A stretch of 64,000 bases of DNA, taken from Microbacterium sp. MYb45 (lineage in GTDB: Bacteria; Actinomycetota; Actinomycetes; Actinomycetales; Microbacteriaceae). Below, one piece after another: positions 41,732-51,080 of the stretch (position 1 is the stretch's first letter; each line of letters begins with the position of its first letter). Below the pieces are notes generated by a model that saw only the letters and a program-made list of their open reading frames with translations, had not been told where the DNA came from and searched no databases. Both the position numbers and the translations under genes were made by a program. The stretch spans positions 1-64,000 of the forward strand of contig NZ_PCPG01000003.1 of NCBI RefSeq assembly GCF_002979655.1. Reading direction: 5' to 3'.

Positions 41732-44527
41732 GTGCAGGCAGCACCCCGCGGGTTGCGGCTGGAACATCTTGCTGATGGCGCCTTCGTCGGAACCTCCACT
41801 CCTCGACTCAGCTGGCGCTGGGCGGAAGGATCGGCGACGCCGCTGCGCTCGCAGGTCGAAGTGGAGCTCGGGCACGGCCCCGACGTGCGAACGATCGAGG
41901 GGGCTCGGTCGTCCCTGATCGAGTGGCCGTTCGCCCCGCTCGGCTCCCGCGCGCGCGGAATGCTGCGGGTGCGGGCCGAGGCCGACGGGGGTTGGGGGCC
42001 CTGGTCGGACCCCGTCTCGTTCGAGACCACCTTGTTGGAGGCGGATGACTGGAATGCCGTTCTCATCGAACCCGTCGGCGTGGGGGGTCTCGATGAGCCG
42101 GCCCCTGTCTTCTCGACGGCATTCGAGACGGGTGACGTCGAGTCCGCCCGTCTGTACATCACGGCACACGGTGTCTTCGAAGCAGAGATCAACGGCGATC
42201 GCGTCGGCGACGAGATTCTCTCGCCCGGTTGGACGGCGTACCGATCGCGTCTGCGCTTCCTGACGTATGACGTGACGACCCTGCTTCGGAGCGGTCAGAT
42301 GAACTCGATCGATGTGCTGGTCGGGAACGGATGGTTTCGCGGGAGACTCGGATGGTCCGGAGCCCGGGCGCACTACGGCGCCTCCCTCGGTCTCATCGCT
42401 CAGCTGGAGGTGACGAGGCCCGATGGGTCGCGGGACACATTCGCGACCGGGCCTGATTGGGCCGTTCGGGAGAGTCATGTGATCGCCGACGACCTCTACG
42501 ACGGCGTCGAGGTCGACCTCCGGCCCCGACCGCCGCGGACGGCTTCCGTGAGAGTCGGGCCGGAGATCCGTCGCGTTCTGTTTCCTTCCTTCACTGCTCC
42601 GATCAGAGAACTGGCGCGTCTGGCGCCGGTCGAGGTGCGCAAGACGGGCGACGGTGCAACACTTGTGGATTTCGGCCAGAACTTCACCGGATGGGTGTCG
42701 TTGCGCGTCGCCGGCCTGGCGAGCCGCAAGATCGAGATCCGCCACGCCGAGATCCTCGTCGATGGTGCTCTCGCGACCGAGACGCTGCGCACAGCCCGCG
42801 CTCTCGACACCTACGTCCTCGCCGCAGACGAAGCCCGCACTCTCGAGCCGAGGCTGACTTTCCACGGCTTCCGATACGCCGAGATCCGGGGAGCGGACCT
42901 CGAGTCGATCCACGACATCGTGGGCGTGGTCATCGGTTCCGATCTGGAGCGTACCGGTTGGTTCCAGTGCAGTGACGAGCGAGTGAACCGGCTCCACGAC
43001 AACATCGTGCGCAGCGCTCGCAGCAACCTCATCGATGTGCCCATCGACTGCCCGCAGCGTGACGAGCGCCTGGGGTGGACGGGCGACCTGCAGCTGTTCG
43101 CGCCCGCGGCCAGCTTCCTCTTCGACATGGCTGCGATGCTCGACAGCTGGCTGACGGATCTCCGCTGTGAGCAGCATCCGGACGGGAGCGTCCCCGCAGT
43201 GATCCCGGACGTCATCGGCGAACTGATCGCTCCCGGCGCCGCCCGCGGTGCCGGCTTCTCCGACGCTGCGGTCATGGTGCCGCTCGCCGCCTATCGCGCC
43301 TATGGCGATGCCCGGCTCGTGGAGCAGCAGTGGGAGAGCGCGCGCCGGTGGGTTCGTCGGGCGCTGGAGGCGGCAGGCGAGGACCGCATCTGGGAGGGCG
43401 GTTTCCAGTGGGGAGACTGGCTCGATCCCAGCGCACCGTCCGGGGACCCTTCGCAGGGCAGTACCCCCGTCGACCTCGTCGCGACCGCAGCGCTCGCGCG
43501 CACCGTCGAGGCGTTGTCCGAGCTGGCATCCGTCGCGTCTCCCGATGACGTCCCCGCGCTCCGTGATGAGCACAGCCGGCTGCTCTCGGCATTCACGAAA
43601 CGCTATGTCACCCACGACGGACTCGTTCTCGGCGACTCTGTCAGCGCATACGTTTTCGCGATCCGCCTAGCCGCTCTCGATCCGCAGCAGCGACTGCGGG
43701 CGGCCGAACGCCTCATCTCACATCTGCGCGGTCGCGGCTACCGAGCCTCGACAGGCTTCTTGGGTACTGCGCAGGTGCTCGACGCGCTCGACGATATCGG
43801 GGCTTCCGATATCGCGATGCGGATGTTGCTGACGGATCGGATGCCGTCGTGGCTCGCGCAGGTCCGTCTCGGTGCGACGACGGTCTGGGAGAGGTGGGAC
43901 AGCCTCGACGACGACGGCGTGGTCAACGATCCGTTCATGACGTCGTTCAACCATTTCGCCCTGGGCTCCGTCGCCGACTGGATCCATCGTCGAGTCGGGG
44001 GGCTTGCCCCCGCAGCCCCGGGATATCGCACCGCCCGAATCGCACCGATCCTGACCTCTTCGATCTCCTCCGCATCGGTGCGGCACGAGAGCCCGCATGG
44101 CGAGATCTCGGTCGAGTGGGCGCGCGGGAGTGACGGCGTGACAGTCGACATCATCCTTCCTCCGGGCGTCGATGCCGTGGTCGACATCCCCGGGGTTCCG
44201 GGGCGGCTCCCCTCTGGACGTCACCACTTCAGGACCGGCACGCCGCAGGCATCGAGCAGAGGAGATGATGCGTCGGCGGACCGGCTCGTCGAAGACGTGT
44301 TGGCCGACGAAGATCAGGGAACCCGACTGATCGATTTGCTGGTGCGTCTGGGGATTGCCGACGACGATGACGACGCGTACCGCAGGCTCTCGCCCTACGC
44401 GAGCATGCCAGTGCGCGATCTGGCCGATGAGATCGCGCACCCGGCATTTCGCGCGGCCGGCCCCTTCGTGCGCCGCGCGTTCCTTGAATCGCTGGGAGAA
44501 GGGCGCCCCGATGTCCGCACGTATTGA
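41732..44527 (+). CDS. GH78 alpha-L-rhamnosidase
   Basis: This is a 931-residue enzyme. N-terminal beta domains (about 1-330) are followed by an (alpha/alpha)6 barrel (about 390-800). The hallmark DVPIDCPQRDERLGWTGDLQLFAPAASF carries catalytic acidic residues of GH78. There is no signal peptide, so it cuts rhamnose from imported oligosaccharides in the cytoplasm. A C-terminal extension of about 75 residues (acidic, DDDDDAYRRLSPYASMPV) is unusual and resembles a small helical oligomerisation domain. The GTG start is 2 bases after the aldolase stop, and the end overlaps the esterase start. Confidence 0.9.
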   Translation: MQAAPRGLRLEHLADGAFVGTSTPRLSWRWAEGSATPLRSQVEVELGHGPDVRTIEGARSSLIEWPFAPLGSRARGMLRVRAEADGGWGPWSDPVSFETTLLEADDWNAVLIEPVGVGGLDEPAPVFSTAFETGDVESARLYITAHGVFEAEINGDRVGDEILSPGWTAYRSRLRFLTYDVTTLLRSGQMNSIDVLVGNGWFRGRLGWSGARAHYGASLGLIAQLEVTRPDGSRDTFATGPDWAVRESHVIADDLYDGVEVDLRPRPPRTASVRVGPEIRRVLFPSFTAPIRELARLAPVEVRKTGDGATLVDFGQNFTGWVSLRVAGLASRKIEIRHAEILVDGALATETLRTARALDTYVLAADEARTLEPRLTFHGFRYAEIRGADLESIHDIVGVVIGSDLERTGWFQCSDERVNRLHDNIVRSARSNLIDVPIDCPQRDERLGWTGDLQLFAPAASFLFDMAAMLDSWLTDLRCEQHPDGSVPAVIPDVIGELIAPGAARGAGFSDAAVMVPLAAYRAYGDARLVEQQWESARRWVRRALEAAGEDRIWEGGFQWGDWLDPSAPSGDPSQGSTPVDLVATAALARTVEALSELASVASPDDVPALRDEHSRLLSAFTKRYVTHDGLVLGDSVSAYVFAIRLAALDPQQRLRAAERLISHLRGRGYRASTGFLGTAQVLDALDDIGASDIAMRMLLTDRMPSWLAQVRLGATTVWERWDSLDDDGVVNDPFMTSFNHFALGSVADWIHRRVGGLAPAAPGYRTARIAPILTSSISSASVRHESPHGEISVEWARGSDGVTVDIILPPGVDAVVDIPGVPGRLPSGRHHFRTGTPQASSRGDDASADRLVEDVLADEDQGTRLIDLLVRLGIADDDDDAYRRLSPYASMPVRDLADEIAHPAFRAAGPFVRRAFLESLGEGRPDVRTY

Positions 44528-45479
44528 TTCAGAACTCGCAGCGTTGTACGCGGACTTCCCTCGGCTCGACCTCACAGACATGCCCAGCGTGAGGGCCTTC
44601 GAAGGGAAGATCGCGGTCGGCTCTCGTCCGTCGACGGAAGGGGGCATCAGCGAACAGGCGATCGACCTCGAGGTCGCAGGGCGGGCAGTGCCGGCCGTGC
44701 TCTTCCGTCACGACGAAGGAAGCGCGCATGCGCTCCTGGTGCACGTCCATGGCGGCGGCTTCGTGCTGGGGTCGGCGACCGATCCGCACACTCGCGCCTG
44801 GTGCGCCAGGACGGCACGTGAGACCGGAGCCGCAGTGCTCGCCGTCGATTACCGTCTGGCCCCTGAGCACCCGTATCCGGCGGGGCACGACGACTGTCAT
44901 GCTGCCACGATCTGGTCGTCCGGACACCGGGAGGAGCTGGGAGTGATGGCCGACGCACCGATCATTCTGCACGGGCAGAGTGCGGGCGGCGCGATCGCGG
45001 CCGGGGTCGCGCTGCGATTGCGAGACGACGGCCATGACGTCCTGGCCGGCCTGATCCTCGACTGCCCTGTCGTCGACGATCGACTCGAGAGCGCGAGCAT
45101 GCAGCGATCCGCAGGCGGACCGGTGTGGACCATTGAGGAGGCGACGGTCAGCTGGCGCCACTATCTCGCCCGCAACGAGGGACCTGTGCCGTCGTATGCC
45201 GCTCCGGGACGCGCGACTGCTTTCGCCGGATTGCCGCCGACCCTGATCACGATCAACCTGGTCGACGCGCTCCGCGACGAGGCCCTGGAACTTGCGCGGC
45301 GGATGGCTTTGGACGAGGTCGACGTCGACCTGCGGATGTACGCGGGATCGCTTCACGGCTCTGCCCTCGTCGGTATGGATGTCGCGGCGGGTGCGGCGAT
45401 CAATCGTGATCAGTACCTGGCGATCGCGGCTGCGGTGAAAGCCCACAAGCAGATTCGGGAACGAGAGGAACAACGATGA
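44511..45479 (+). CDS. HSL-type alpha/beta hydrolase (esterase)
   Basis: This is a 322-residue enzyme of the hormone-sensitive-lipase group. The oxyanion-hole motif VHGGGFVLGS and the nucleophile Ser in LHGQSAGGAIAAG are visible; the family usually has GDSAGG. The Asp in LVDALRDE and the His in AGSLHGSA complete the triad. No signal peptide is present. It may remove acetyl or other ester groups from the rhamnose-containing oligosaccharide. The ATG is inside the end of the GH78 gene with a GGGAGAAGGG site, and its end overlaps the next start (ATGA). Confidence 0.83.
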   Translation: MSARIDSELAALYADFPRLDLTDMPSVRAFEGKIAVGSRPSTEGGISEQAIDLEVAGRAVPAVLFRHDEGSAHALLVHVHGGGFVLGSATDPHTRAWCARTARETGAAVLAVDYRLAPEHPYPAGHDDCHAATIWSSGHREELGVMADAPIILHGQSAGGAIAAGVALRLRDDGHDVLAGLILDCPVVDDRLESASMQRSAGGPVWTIEEATVSWRHYLARNEGPVPSYAAPGRATAFAGLPPTLITINLVDALRDEALELARRMALDEVDVDLRMYAGSLHGSALVGMDVAAGAAINRDQYLAIAAAVKAHKQIREREEQR

Positions 45480-46042
45480 CAAGAACACTCGAAGACAAGC
45501 GGGTGGTGCTCGGCGCAGACTTCGCCGGGTTCGCCCTCAAGAACGCCGTGGCGGACCATCTCCGATCACGCGGCTGGGCGGTGACCGACCTCACCCCCGT
45601 TCGTGACGAGCTGCCCATGTATCACCGAGTGGGATTCCTCGTCGGCTCGCAGATAGCCGAGAGGAAGTTCGAGAAAGCTCTCGCGTTCTGCGGTTCCGGG
45701 ATGGGGATTCACATCGCCGCGAGCAAGTGTCCACACGTGCATGCCGCCGTCTGCGAGAGCGTGGCGTCGGCACGACGCGCGGCCACAGCCAACAACGCCA
45801 ACCTGCTCGCGATGGGTGCCTTCTTCACGGGTCCGGAGTTGGCGATGGCGATGGCGGATGCGTTTCTCGAGAGCTCACTCGGTGACGGCTACGAGGAGTG
45901 GGACGGGTTCGACACCTATCACCGGCTCGGCTATGACGAGTGCGACGCTTTCGACTACGCCGCGTACCGAGCGAACGGCTTCATGGTGGCGGATGCCTCT
46001 GTGCCGCGGCTCGGAGCGCAGCCGCGGGGGCTCGCATTCTGA
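45476..46042 (+). CDS. RpiB/LacAB-family sugar isomerase
   Basis: This is a 188-residue protein. VVLGADFAGFALKNAVADHL and FCGSGMGIHIAASK match the phosphate-binding and catalytic Cys regions of RpiB/LacA/LacB isomerases. These enzymes interconvert aldose and ketose phosphates. The C-terminal 40 residues are longer than in RpiB. In this operon it precedes an aldolase and a rhamnulokinase, so it may act on a rhamnose-pathway intermediate. This is inferred. Confidence 0.82.
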   Translation: MTRTLEDKRVVLGADFAGFALKNAVADHLRSRGWAVTDLTPVRDELPMYHRVGFLVGSQIAERKFEKALAFCGSGMGIHIAASKCPHVHAAVCESVASARRAATANNANLLAMGAFFTGPELAMAMADAFLESSLGDGYEEWDGFDTYHRLGYDECDAFDYAAYRANGFMVADASVPRLGAQPRGLAF

Positions 46043-46062
46043 CGTCGAGGGGCGATGAGTCG

Positions 46063-46842
46063 ATGACTGATCGAGATTCCGACGCACGAGCGCTCGCGGC
46101 GCTTGCACGGAACATCGCCGGACCGCAGCGAGAGTGGGTCATACTCGCCGAGGGGAATGTGTCCGCTCGCGTCGATGCGGTCACCATGCGGGTCAAGGCC
46201 AGCGGGGTGCAGATGGGCACGGCGGACGCAGACGACATGGTCGCCGTATCGATCGTGGAGTTGCTCCGACTGATCGACGATCCGCGGGCTGGTGACGCCG
46301 ACGTGGCGAGGTTTTTCGATCGTGTGCAGGCGGCCGCCGGTCGCAGGCCGTCGGTGGAGGCTTTGCTCCACGCCGTGTGCCTGGATCAAGCGGGCATCGA
46401 GATCGTCGGGCATGCCCACCCCACGGCGATCCTCGCTCTGCTCTGCTCGAGTGATGCCGGACTGCTCGCCAGAGGCAGCCTTTTCCCCGATCAGATCGTC
46501 GTGCTCGGCAGTGAGCCGATGTTCGTCCCCTACGTGGATCCCGGGCTCGAGCTCGCGCGCACGGTTCGACGGCTGCTGAGTGCTCGTCGCGATACTCCTC
46601 GAATCATGTACCTGCAGAATCACGGCGTCTTCGCTCTCGGTGCAACCGCAGAAGAAGTGCTCCAGATCATTGAGATGGCGGTCAAGTGCGCCTCGGTCGT
46701 CCTGGGGGCGCTGAGCGCAGGCGGGCCTCGATTCCTCGAGCCGGCCGATGTGGCTCGGATCGATGAAAGGCCCGACGAGATCTTTCGGCGGGAAGCGCTC
46801 GCGGTCGCGCGCCCCCGCGCCTCCTGGGAGCAGAGCGGATGA
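46063..46842 (+). CDS. Class II aldolase (RhaD/FucA-like)
   Basis: This is a 259-residue zinc-dependent class II aldolase/adducin-fold protein. Zinc ligands are the two His in EIVGHAHPTAIL and the His in YLQNHGVFALG; WVILAEGNVSARVD near residue 25 is the phosphate/enolate region. With the adjacent rhamnulokinase it probably cleaves L-rhamnulose-1-phosphate to dihydroxyacetone phosphate and L-lactaldehyde. The ATG at 46063 has a GAGGGG site. Its stop overlaps the kinase ATG (ATGA). Confidence 0.82.
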   Translation: MTDRDSDARALAALARNIAGPQREWVILAEGNVSARVDAVTMRVKASGVQMGTADADDMVAVSIVELLRLIDDPRAGDADVARFFDRVQAAAGRRPSVEALLHAVCLDQAGIEIVGHAHPTAILALLCSSDAGLLARGSLFPDQIVVLGSEPMFVPYVDPGLELARTVRRLLSARRDTPRIMYLQNHGVFALGATAEEVLQIIEMAVKCASVVLGALSAGGPRFLEPADVARIDERPDEIFRREALAVARPRASWEQSG

Positions 46843-48296
46843 GAGGGGGTCGCGTCGTCGCTGTCGATCTGGGCGCGACCAGCGGCCGCGTGATCGTTGG
46901 TCGAGTCGGCCCGGCGACGCTCGAGACCAGAGCGATCTCGCGGTTCGCGAACAGACCCGTACGCGCGGCCGATGGGCTGCATTGGGATCTCTTCGGCCTA
47001 TACGCCGAGGCGCTCGATGGTCTGCGCAGGGCGTTCGCGGTGATGCCTGACATCAGGAGCGTCGGCGTCGACTCCTGGGGTGTCGACTACGGGCTTCTTC
47101 GCGGAGCGGGTACGTCGCAGGCGCGCCTGATCGGCGCCCCGTTCCACTACCGGGACGACCGCACGGCGCGTGGTGTCGCGCGTGTTCATCAGCGGGTGGC
47201 GCCGCCGGAGCTCTTCGCGCGGAACGGTCTTCAACTGCTTCCGATCAACACGATCTACCAGGTGGCTGCAGAGGCTGACGAGTCTCTCGAGCTCGCGGAC
47301 GCGCTGCTGTTCATCCCCGATATCGTCGGCTTCTGGCTGACCGGCGTCTCACGCTCCGAACGGACCATCGCCTCGACGTCCGGTCTGCTGGATCCGACCA
47401 GCCGTACCTGGGACGAGGGCCTGCTCGAGACGCTCGAGCTGCCTCGTTCGCTGATGCAGCCGCTGATCTCGCCCGGCGAGCGACTGGGTGTGTTGTCGCC
47501 GACGGTGGCCCAGTCGCTCGGCGCACCCGACGGGGTGAGCGTGACGGCGGTCGGTTCGCACGACACCGCGTCGGCGGTGCTCGCTGTCCCGATGCGGCCG
47601 GAGGCCGCCGCCTACATCTCCTGCGGCACGTGGGGTCTCGTCGGAGTCGAGTTGGAGCGTCCCGTGTTGACGCTGGCGGCGCTGACGGAGAGCTTCACGA
47701 ACGAGGGCGGCGTCGACGGCCGTGTGCGGTTGCTTCGCAACATCATGGGACTCTGGCTGCTTTCCGAAGCCCTCCGCGCCTGGGACGGCGTCGGGAGCTC
47801 GATCGATCTTTCGACTCTGTTGGGCGCGGCTGCCGAGGTCGCCGTCGATGTTCCGGTCTTCGATGTCCACGATGCGCGGTTCCTTCCGCCTGGCGACATG
47901 CCCGCGCGGATCGACGCCTGGTGTGATGAGCATGGCGTCCCTGCGCCTCGCACTCGCGCCGAGTACGTCCGCAGCATCATCGAGTCGCTTGCACAGGCGT
48001 TCGCGGATGCTGCCCACGCTGCCGGTCGCGTCGGCGGCGTCGACGTGAGGACAGTCCACATAGTGGGGGGAGGAGCCCTCAATGAGCTCCTCTGCCAGCG
48101 GATTGCCGATCGTGCGGGGCTTCCCGTCTTCGCCGGCCCTGTCGAGGCGACCTCTCTGGGCAACATTCTCGTCCAAGCGCGCGCGGTCGGTCTCGTATCG
48201 GGTTCGATCGACTCCCTCCGCGATCTCGTTGGGCGGACGCACATCCCTCGCCGTTATGAGCCGGTTTCCCATCGCAGACGGGAACGTTTGCGTTAA
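46839..48296 (+). CDS. rhaB: Rhamnulokinase, FGGY family
   Basis: This is a 485-residue sugar kinase. The start VAVDLGATSGRVIVGRV, then LHWDLFGLYAEALDGLRRAF, VGVDSWGVDYGLL, FHYRDDRT and QLLPINTIYQVAAE match rhamnulokinases closely. The ATP-binding region GGGALNELLCQRIADRAGLPVFAGPVEATSLGN is intact. It phosphorylates L-rhamnulose at C1. It is the last gene of the operon from 40791. Its presence is the strongest evidence that rhamnose is the sugar used here. Confidence 0.9.
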   Translation: MRGGRVVAVDLGATSGRVIVGRVGPATLETRAISRFANRPVRAADGLHWDLFGLYAEALDGLRRAFAVMPDIRSVGVDSWGVDYGLLRGAGTSQARLIGAPFHYRDDRTARGVARVHQRVAPPELFARNGLQLLPINTIYQVAAEADESLELADALLFIPDIVGFWLTGVSRSERTIASTSGLLDPTSRTWDEGLLETLELPRSLMQPLISPGERLGVLSPTVAQSLGAPDGVSVTAVGSHDTASAVLAVPMRPEAAAYISCGTWGLVGVELERPVLTLAALTESFTNEGGVDGRVRLLRNIMGLWLLSEALRAWDGVGSSIDLSTLLGAAAEVAVDVPVFDVHDARFLPPGDMPARIDAWCDEHGVPAPRTRAEYVRSIIESLAQAFADAAHAAGRVGGVDVRTVHIVGGGALNELLCQRIADRAGLPVFAGPVEATSLGNILVQARAVGLVSGSIDSLRDLVGRTHIPRRYEPVSHRRRERLR

Positions 48297-48317
48297 CGAT
48301 CCTATTTCTGGTAGACC
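48281..48317 (+). promoter_or_regulatory. LacI-type operator and promoter before the beta-helix genes
   Basis: GGAACGTTTGCGTTAACG (48281-48298) contains the island motif and overlaps the end of rhaB. A TTGCGT (48288-48293), an 18-base spacer and TAGACC (48312-48317) give a plausible promoter for the first secreted beta-helix gene at 48372. Confidence 0.6.
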
Positions 48318-48371
48318 TGTTGTGCGCTCGCTCGCCGCGTGTGCTTCAAAGACGAAGGACTGTGAGGATCA

Positions 48372-49580
48372 ATGATGCATCCCATTCGCCTGTCGGTTTC
48401 GTCGATCGCCGGTGCGCTGCTGCTCAGTGCGTCCGTCGGTGCGATTGGCTCGCCGGAGCCCGCTCATGCCTTCGCCTGCTCCGTGGTCGATTTCGGAGCG
48501 GTCGCCGGTGACGGCATCGACGACACCACCGAGATTCAGGCTGCGCTCGATGCCGGGTGTGGTCCGGTCGATCTTCCTGCCGGGGCGTACCTGATCTCTG
48601 CCACGCTCACGGTTCCCTCGGGCGGTGGCATCGTCGGCCCCGGCGTCCTGCACCAGACCGCAGACGTCACGACCATCCTCAACAGCAACACTGCAGCCGG
48701 CAACAGTGACATCACCCTCGACGGGTTCGTGATCGACAAGAATTTCGTCGACAACTCCCTCGCCGACGGCATCCGGATCGAACGCTCGACAGACATCGTC
48801 GTATCGGGAGTGGAGATCATCGGGATCAGTGCGAGATCGGGAATCGAGCTGTTGCTGTGCGACACGTTCGCCGTCTCCGACAACTATCTTCACGACTACT
48901 CGGCCACCGCGACCGGAGTGCTCGGCGACGGCGACCCCGTCTCGATCGACTCGATCTACATCCGCAGTTCCGACAACGGCACGGTCTCCGGGAACCGGAT
49001 CGAGGACATGGATGCCGGTCCATCGCTCCAGACCGACGGCATCTTCGTCTCCAATGCCGTAGGTGTTCACGTGACCGACAATGAGATCCGCAACGTCGGT
49101 GAAGGGATCGACCTCGGCAACACCGAGGACGTTCTCGTCGACTACAACCTCATCGAAGATGCTCAAGCTTTCGGCCTCAAGGTCGGCAACGGCTCGATCG
49201 ACAGCACATTCGCGTACAACACGGTGGCCCGCGCTCAGATGTCCGGCGTCGTGGTCTTCGGAGGCGCTTCGACTGTCGCGGGTAACGGCCCCACCGAGAA
49301 CATCACGGTCGACCGCAACGTGATCACCGATACCGGTTCGGATGGGACGGCGGGGCACCCGTTCCCCGGCAGCGCGCGCGCTGGTGTCTATGTCACCGGC
49401 GATCGACCGTTCTGGGCGCCCGTTGCCGGCACGATCATCACTGACAACCAGATCACGGACACCCAGACCGTCCACACGATGCAATTCGGGATCCTCGTGG
49501 ATGAGTACACCGTCGGCACAACCTATGTCGACAACACGATCTCCGGCCACACGGTCGAAGGCCTCAGGGACCTCTCGTAG
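48372..49580 (+). CDS. Secreted parallel beta-helix protein A1
   Basis: This is a 402-residue secreted protein. The signal peptide is cleaved near residue 33 (PAHA/FAC). The opening VDFGAVAGDGIDDTTEIQAALDAG is the pectate-lyase-3/GH28-related motif, and the rest is repeating right-handed beta-helix coils rich in N-x-I and D-N. Shared with A2 and A3: ISARSGIELL, DGDPVSIDSIYIR, RNVGEGIDLG and NGPTEN. Unlike A2 and A3 it ends after VEGLRDLS and lacks the C-terminal cysteine pair. It probably binds or cuts an acidic or rhamnose-containing polysaccharide outside the cell; no known lyase active site was recognised. Confidence 0.8.
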   Translation: MMHPIRLSVSSIAGALLLSASVGAIGSPEPAHAFACSVVDFGAVAGDGIDDTTEIQAALDAGCGPVDLPAGAYLISATLTVPSGGGIVGPGVLHQTADVTTILNSNTAAGNSDITLDGFVIDKNFVDNSLADGIRIERSTDIVVSGVEIIGISARSGIELLLCDTFAVSDNYLHDYSATATGVLGDGDPVSIDSIYIRSSDNGTVSGNRIEDMDAGPSLQTDGIFVSNAVGVHVTDNEIRNVGEGIDLGNTEDVLVDYNLIEDAQAFGLKVGNGSIDSTFAYNTVARAQMSGVVVFGGASTVAGNGPTENITVDRNVITDTGSDGTAGHPFPGSARAGVYVTGDRPFWAPVAGTIITDNQITDTQTVHTMQFGILVDEYTVGTTYVDNTISGHTVEGLRDLS

Positions 49581-49661
49581 GTCCGCGACGGACCGGATCG
49601 ACGGCGCACGTCGGTCCTCAACAGATCGCCGGCGCCGAGCCGGTGAGAGAAGGAGCCAACA

Positions 49662-50897
49662 ATGATGTTCGCCCGCACACAGAAGCACATCTGGCGGACG
49701 GTGATCGCCGCATTCGCAATGTCGGTGTTGGCTGTTCCCGCTGCTCACGCGAGTCCCTCGTGCTCGGTCACCTCGCATGGGGCGATCGCCGACGACAGCA
49801 TCGACGACACTGCGGCGATTCAGGCGTCTCTGTCGTCGGGATGTGGCGTGGTGTCGCTGCCCAAAGGGACCTACATCGTGAGCGATACGCTGCGCGTGCC
49901 GAGCGGAGGGGGCATCAAGGGATCGGGCACGCTTCGGCAGACGGCGGATGTCGTGACGATTCTCAATGCGGACACCGTCAACGGAGACTCGGACATCACC
50001 CTTGACGGCTTCAAGATCGCGAAGGACTTCGTCAACAACTCGCTGGCGGACGGCCTCCGGCTCGAGCGCGTGAACGGTGCGACGGTCAAGGGTCTCGAGA
50101 TCACGGGTATCAGTGCCCGATCGGGCATCGAGCTGCTCCGCTCCAGCGACTTCACCATCACTCGCAATCACTTGCACGGGTACTCCGCCGATCAGACCGG
50201 CGCCCTCGCCGACGGGGACCCGATCTCGATCGACTCCATATACGTGCGGCTGTCGAGTGGTGGCACCGTGTCGCACAACCGGATCGAGGACATGGTCGGC
50301 GGGCCCGGTCTTCAATCCGATGGCATCTTCGTCACCGGTGACGACGTCGTGGTGGAGTACAACGTCATCAGGAACGTCGGCGAGGCCGTCGACGTCGGTG
50401 CTGCCGACAACGTCACCGTCCGATACAACCGAGCGACCGACATCTCGGGCTGGGGATTGAAGATCGGCAACGGCTCCAGTAACAGCGTCATCACCCGCAA
50501 CTACGTGGAGCGTGCCCAGCTCGCCGGAATCGTCGTGTTCAATGGCGCGTCGACGATCGCAGGCAACGGCCCTACGGAGAACATCGAGGTCAGCTTCAAC
50601 ACGATCCTCAACACGGGTTCACAAGACAAGACGACTCACGCCATCCCCTTCATTCCGCGAGCGGGCATCTCCCTGCACGGATACCTGAGTGCATGGGCCC
50701 CGGTAGCCAACAGCGTCGTGAAGAACAACGTGATCATCGACACCTACCGGCCGCACCGCATGGAGTACGGCATCTGGGAGGATCTGAACAACGTCGACAG
50801 CACGATCTCGAACAACGTCATCATCGGAGCAGCGAAACAGCAGATCCGGGACGATGTGACGCCGTGGTGCACCGATTCGACCTGTGAAGAGTACTGA
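49662..50897 (+). CDS. Secreted parallel beta-helix protein A2
   Basis: This is a 411-residue secreted beta-helix protein with signal cleavage near residue 30 (AAHA/SPSC). It belongs to the same subfamily as A1 and A3 and shares long stretches with A3, such as ATDISGWGLKIGNGS, RAGISLHGY and HRMEYGIWEDLNN. Cysteines at the mature N-terminus (SCSV and GCGVV) and C-terminus (PWCTDSTCEEY) suggest disulfide caps. It starts 81 bases after A1 with a strong GAGAAGGAG site and ends at a terminator (50924-50966). Confidence 0.8.
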   Translation: MMFARTQKHIWRTVIAAFAMSVLAVPAAHASPSCSVTSHGAIADDSIDDTAAIQASLSSGCGVVSLPKGTYIVSDTLRVPSGGGIKGSGTLRQTADVVTILNADTVNGDSDITLDGFKIAKDFVNNSLADGLRLERVNGATVKGLEITGISARSGIELLRSSDFTITRNHLHGYSADQTGALADGDPISIDSIYVRLSSGGTVSHNRIEDMVGGPGLQSDGIFVTGDDVVVEYNVIRNVGEAVDVGAADNVTVRYNRATDISGWGLKIGNGSSNSVITRNYVERAQLAGIVVFNGASTIAGNGPTENIEVSFNTILNTGSQDKTTHAIPFIPRAGISLHGYLSAWAPVANSVVKNNVIIDTYRPHRMEYGIWEDLNNVDSTISNNVIIGAAKQQIRDDVTPWCTDSTCEEY

Positions 50898-50923
50898 ATC
50901 CCGCGCGATGACAGCGTGAGCGC

Positions 50924-50966
50924 CCGGTTGAGGGTGGTCGGATTCCGTTCGGCCACCCTCAACCGG
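50924..50966 (+). terminator. Terminator after beta-helix gene A2
   Basis: CCGGTTGAGGGTGG (50924-50937) and CCACCCTCAACCGG (50953-50966) form a perfect 14-bp stem with a 15-base loop. It lies 27 bases after the A2 stop. There is no T-run. Confidence 0.7.
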
Positions 50967-51080
50967 AACTGATCCGCGCGGTCGCTCGCGCAGTCGTTCC
51001 TGCAATCGATACATAGACGTGTCGGTCCCGACACCCCGTCCGCAACGATGCGGCCAATCGAAAATGGAAGGAAACACCTC

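Noticed and set aside
41726..43615. 629-codon minus-strand frame opposite the alpha-L-rhamnosidase
   Set aside because: No recognisable domain is present; GH78 motifs on the plus strand explain the region.
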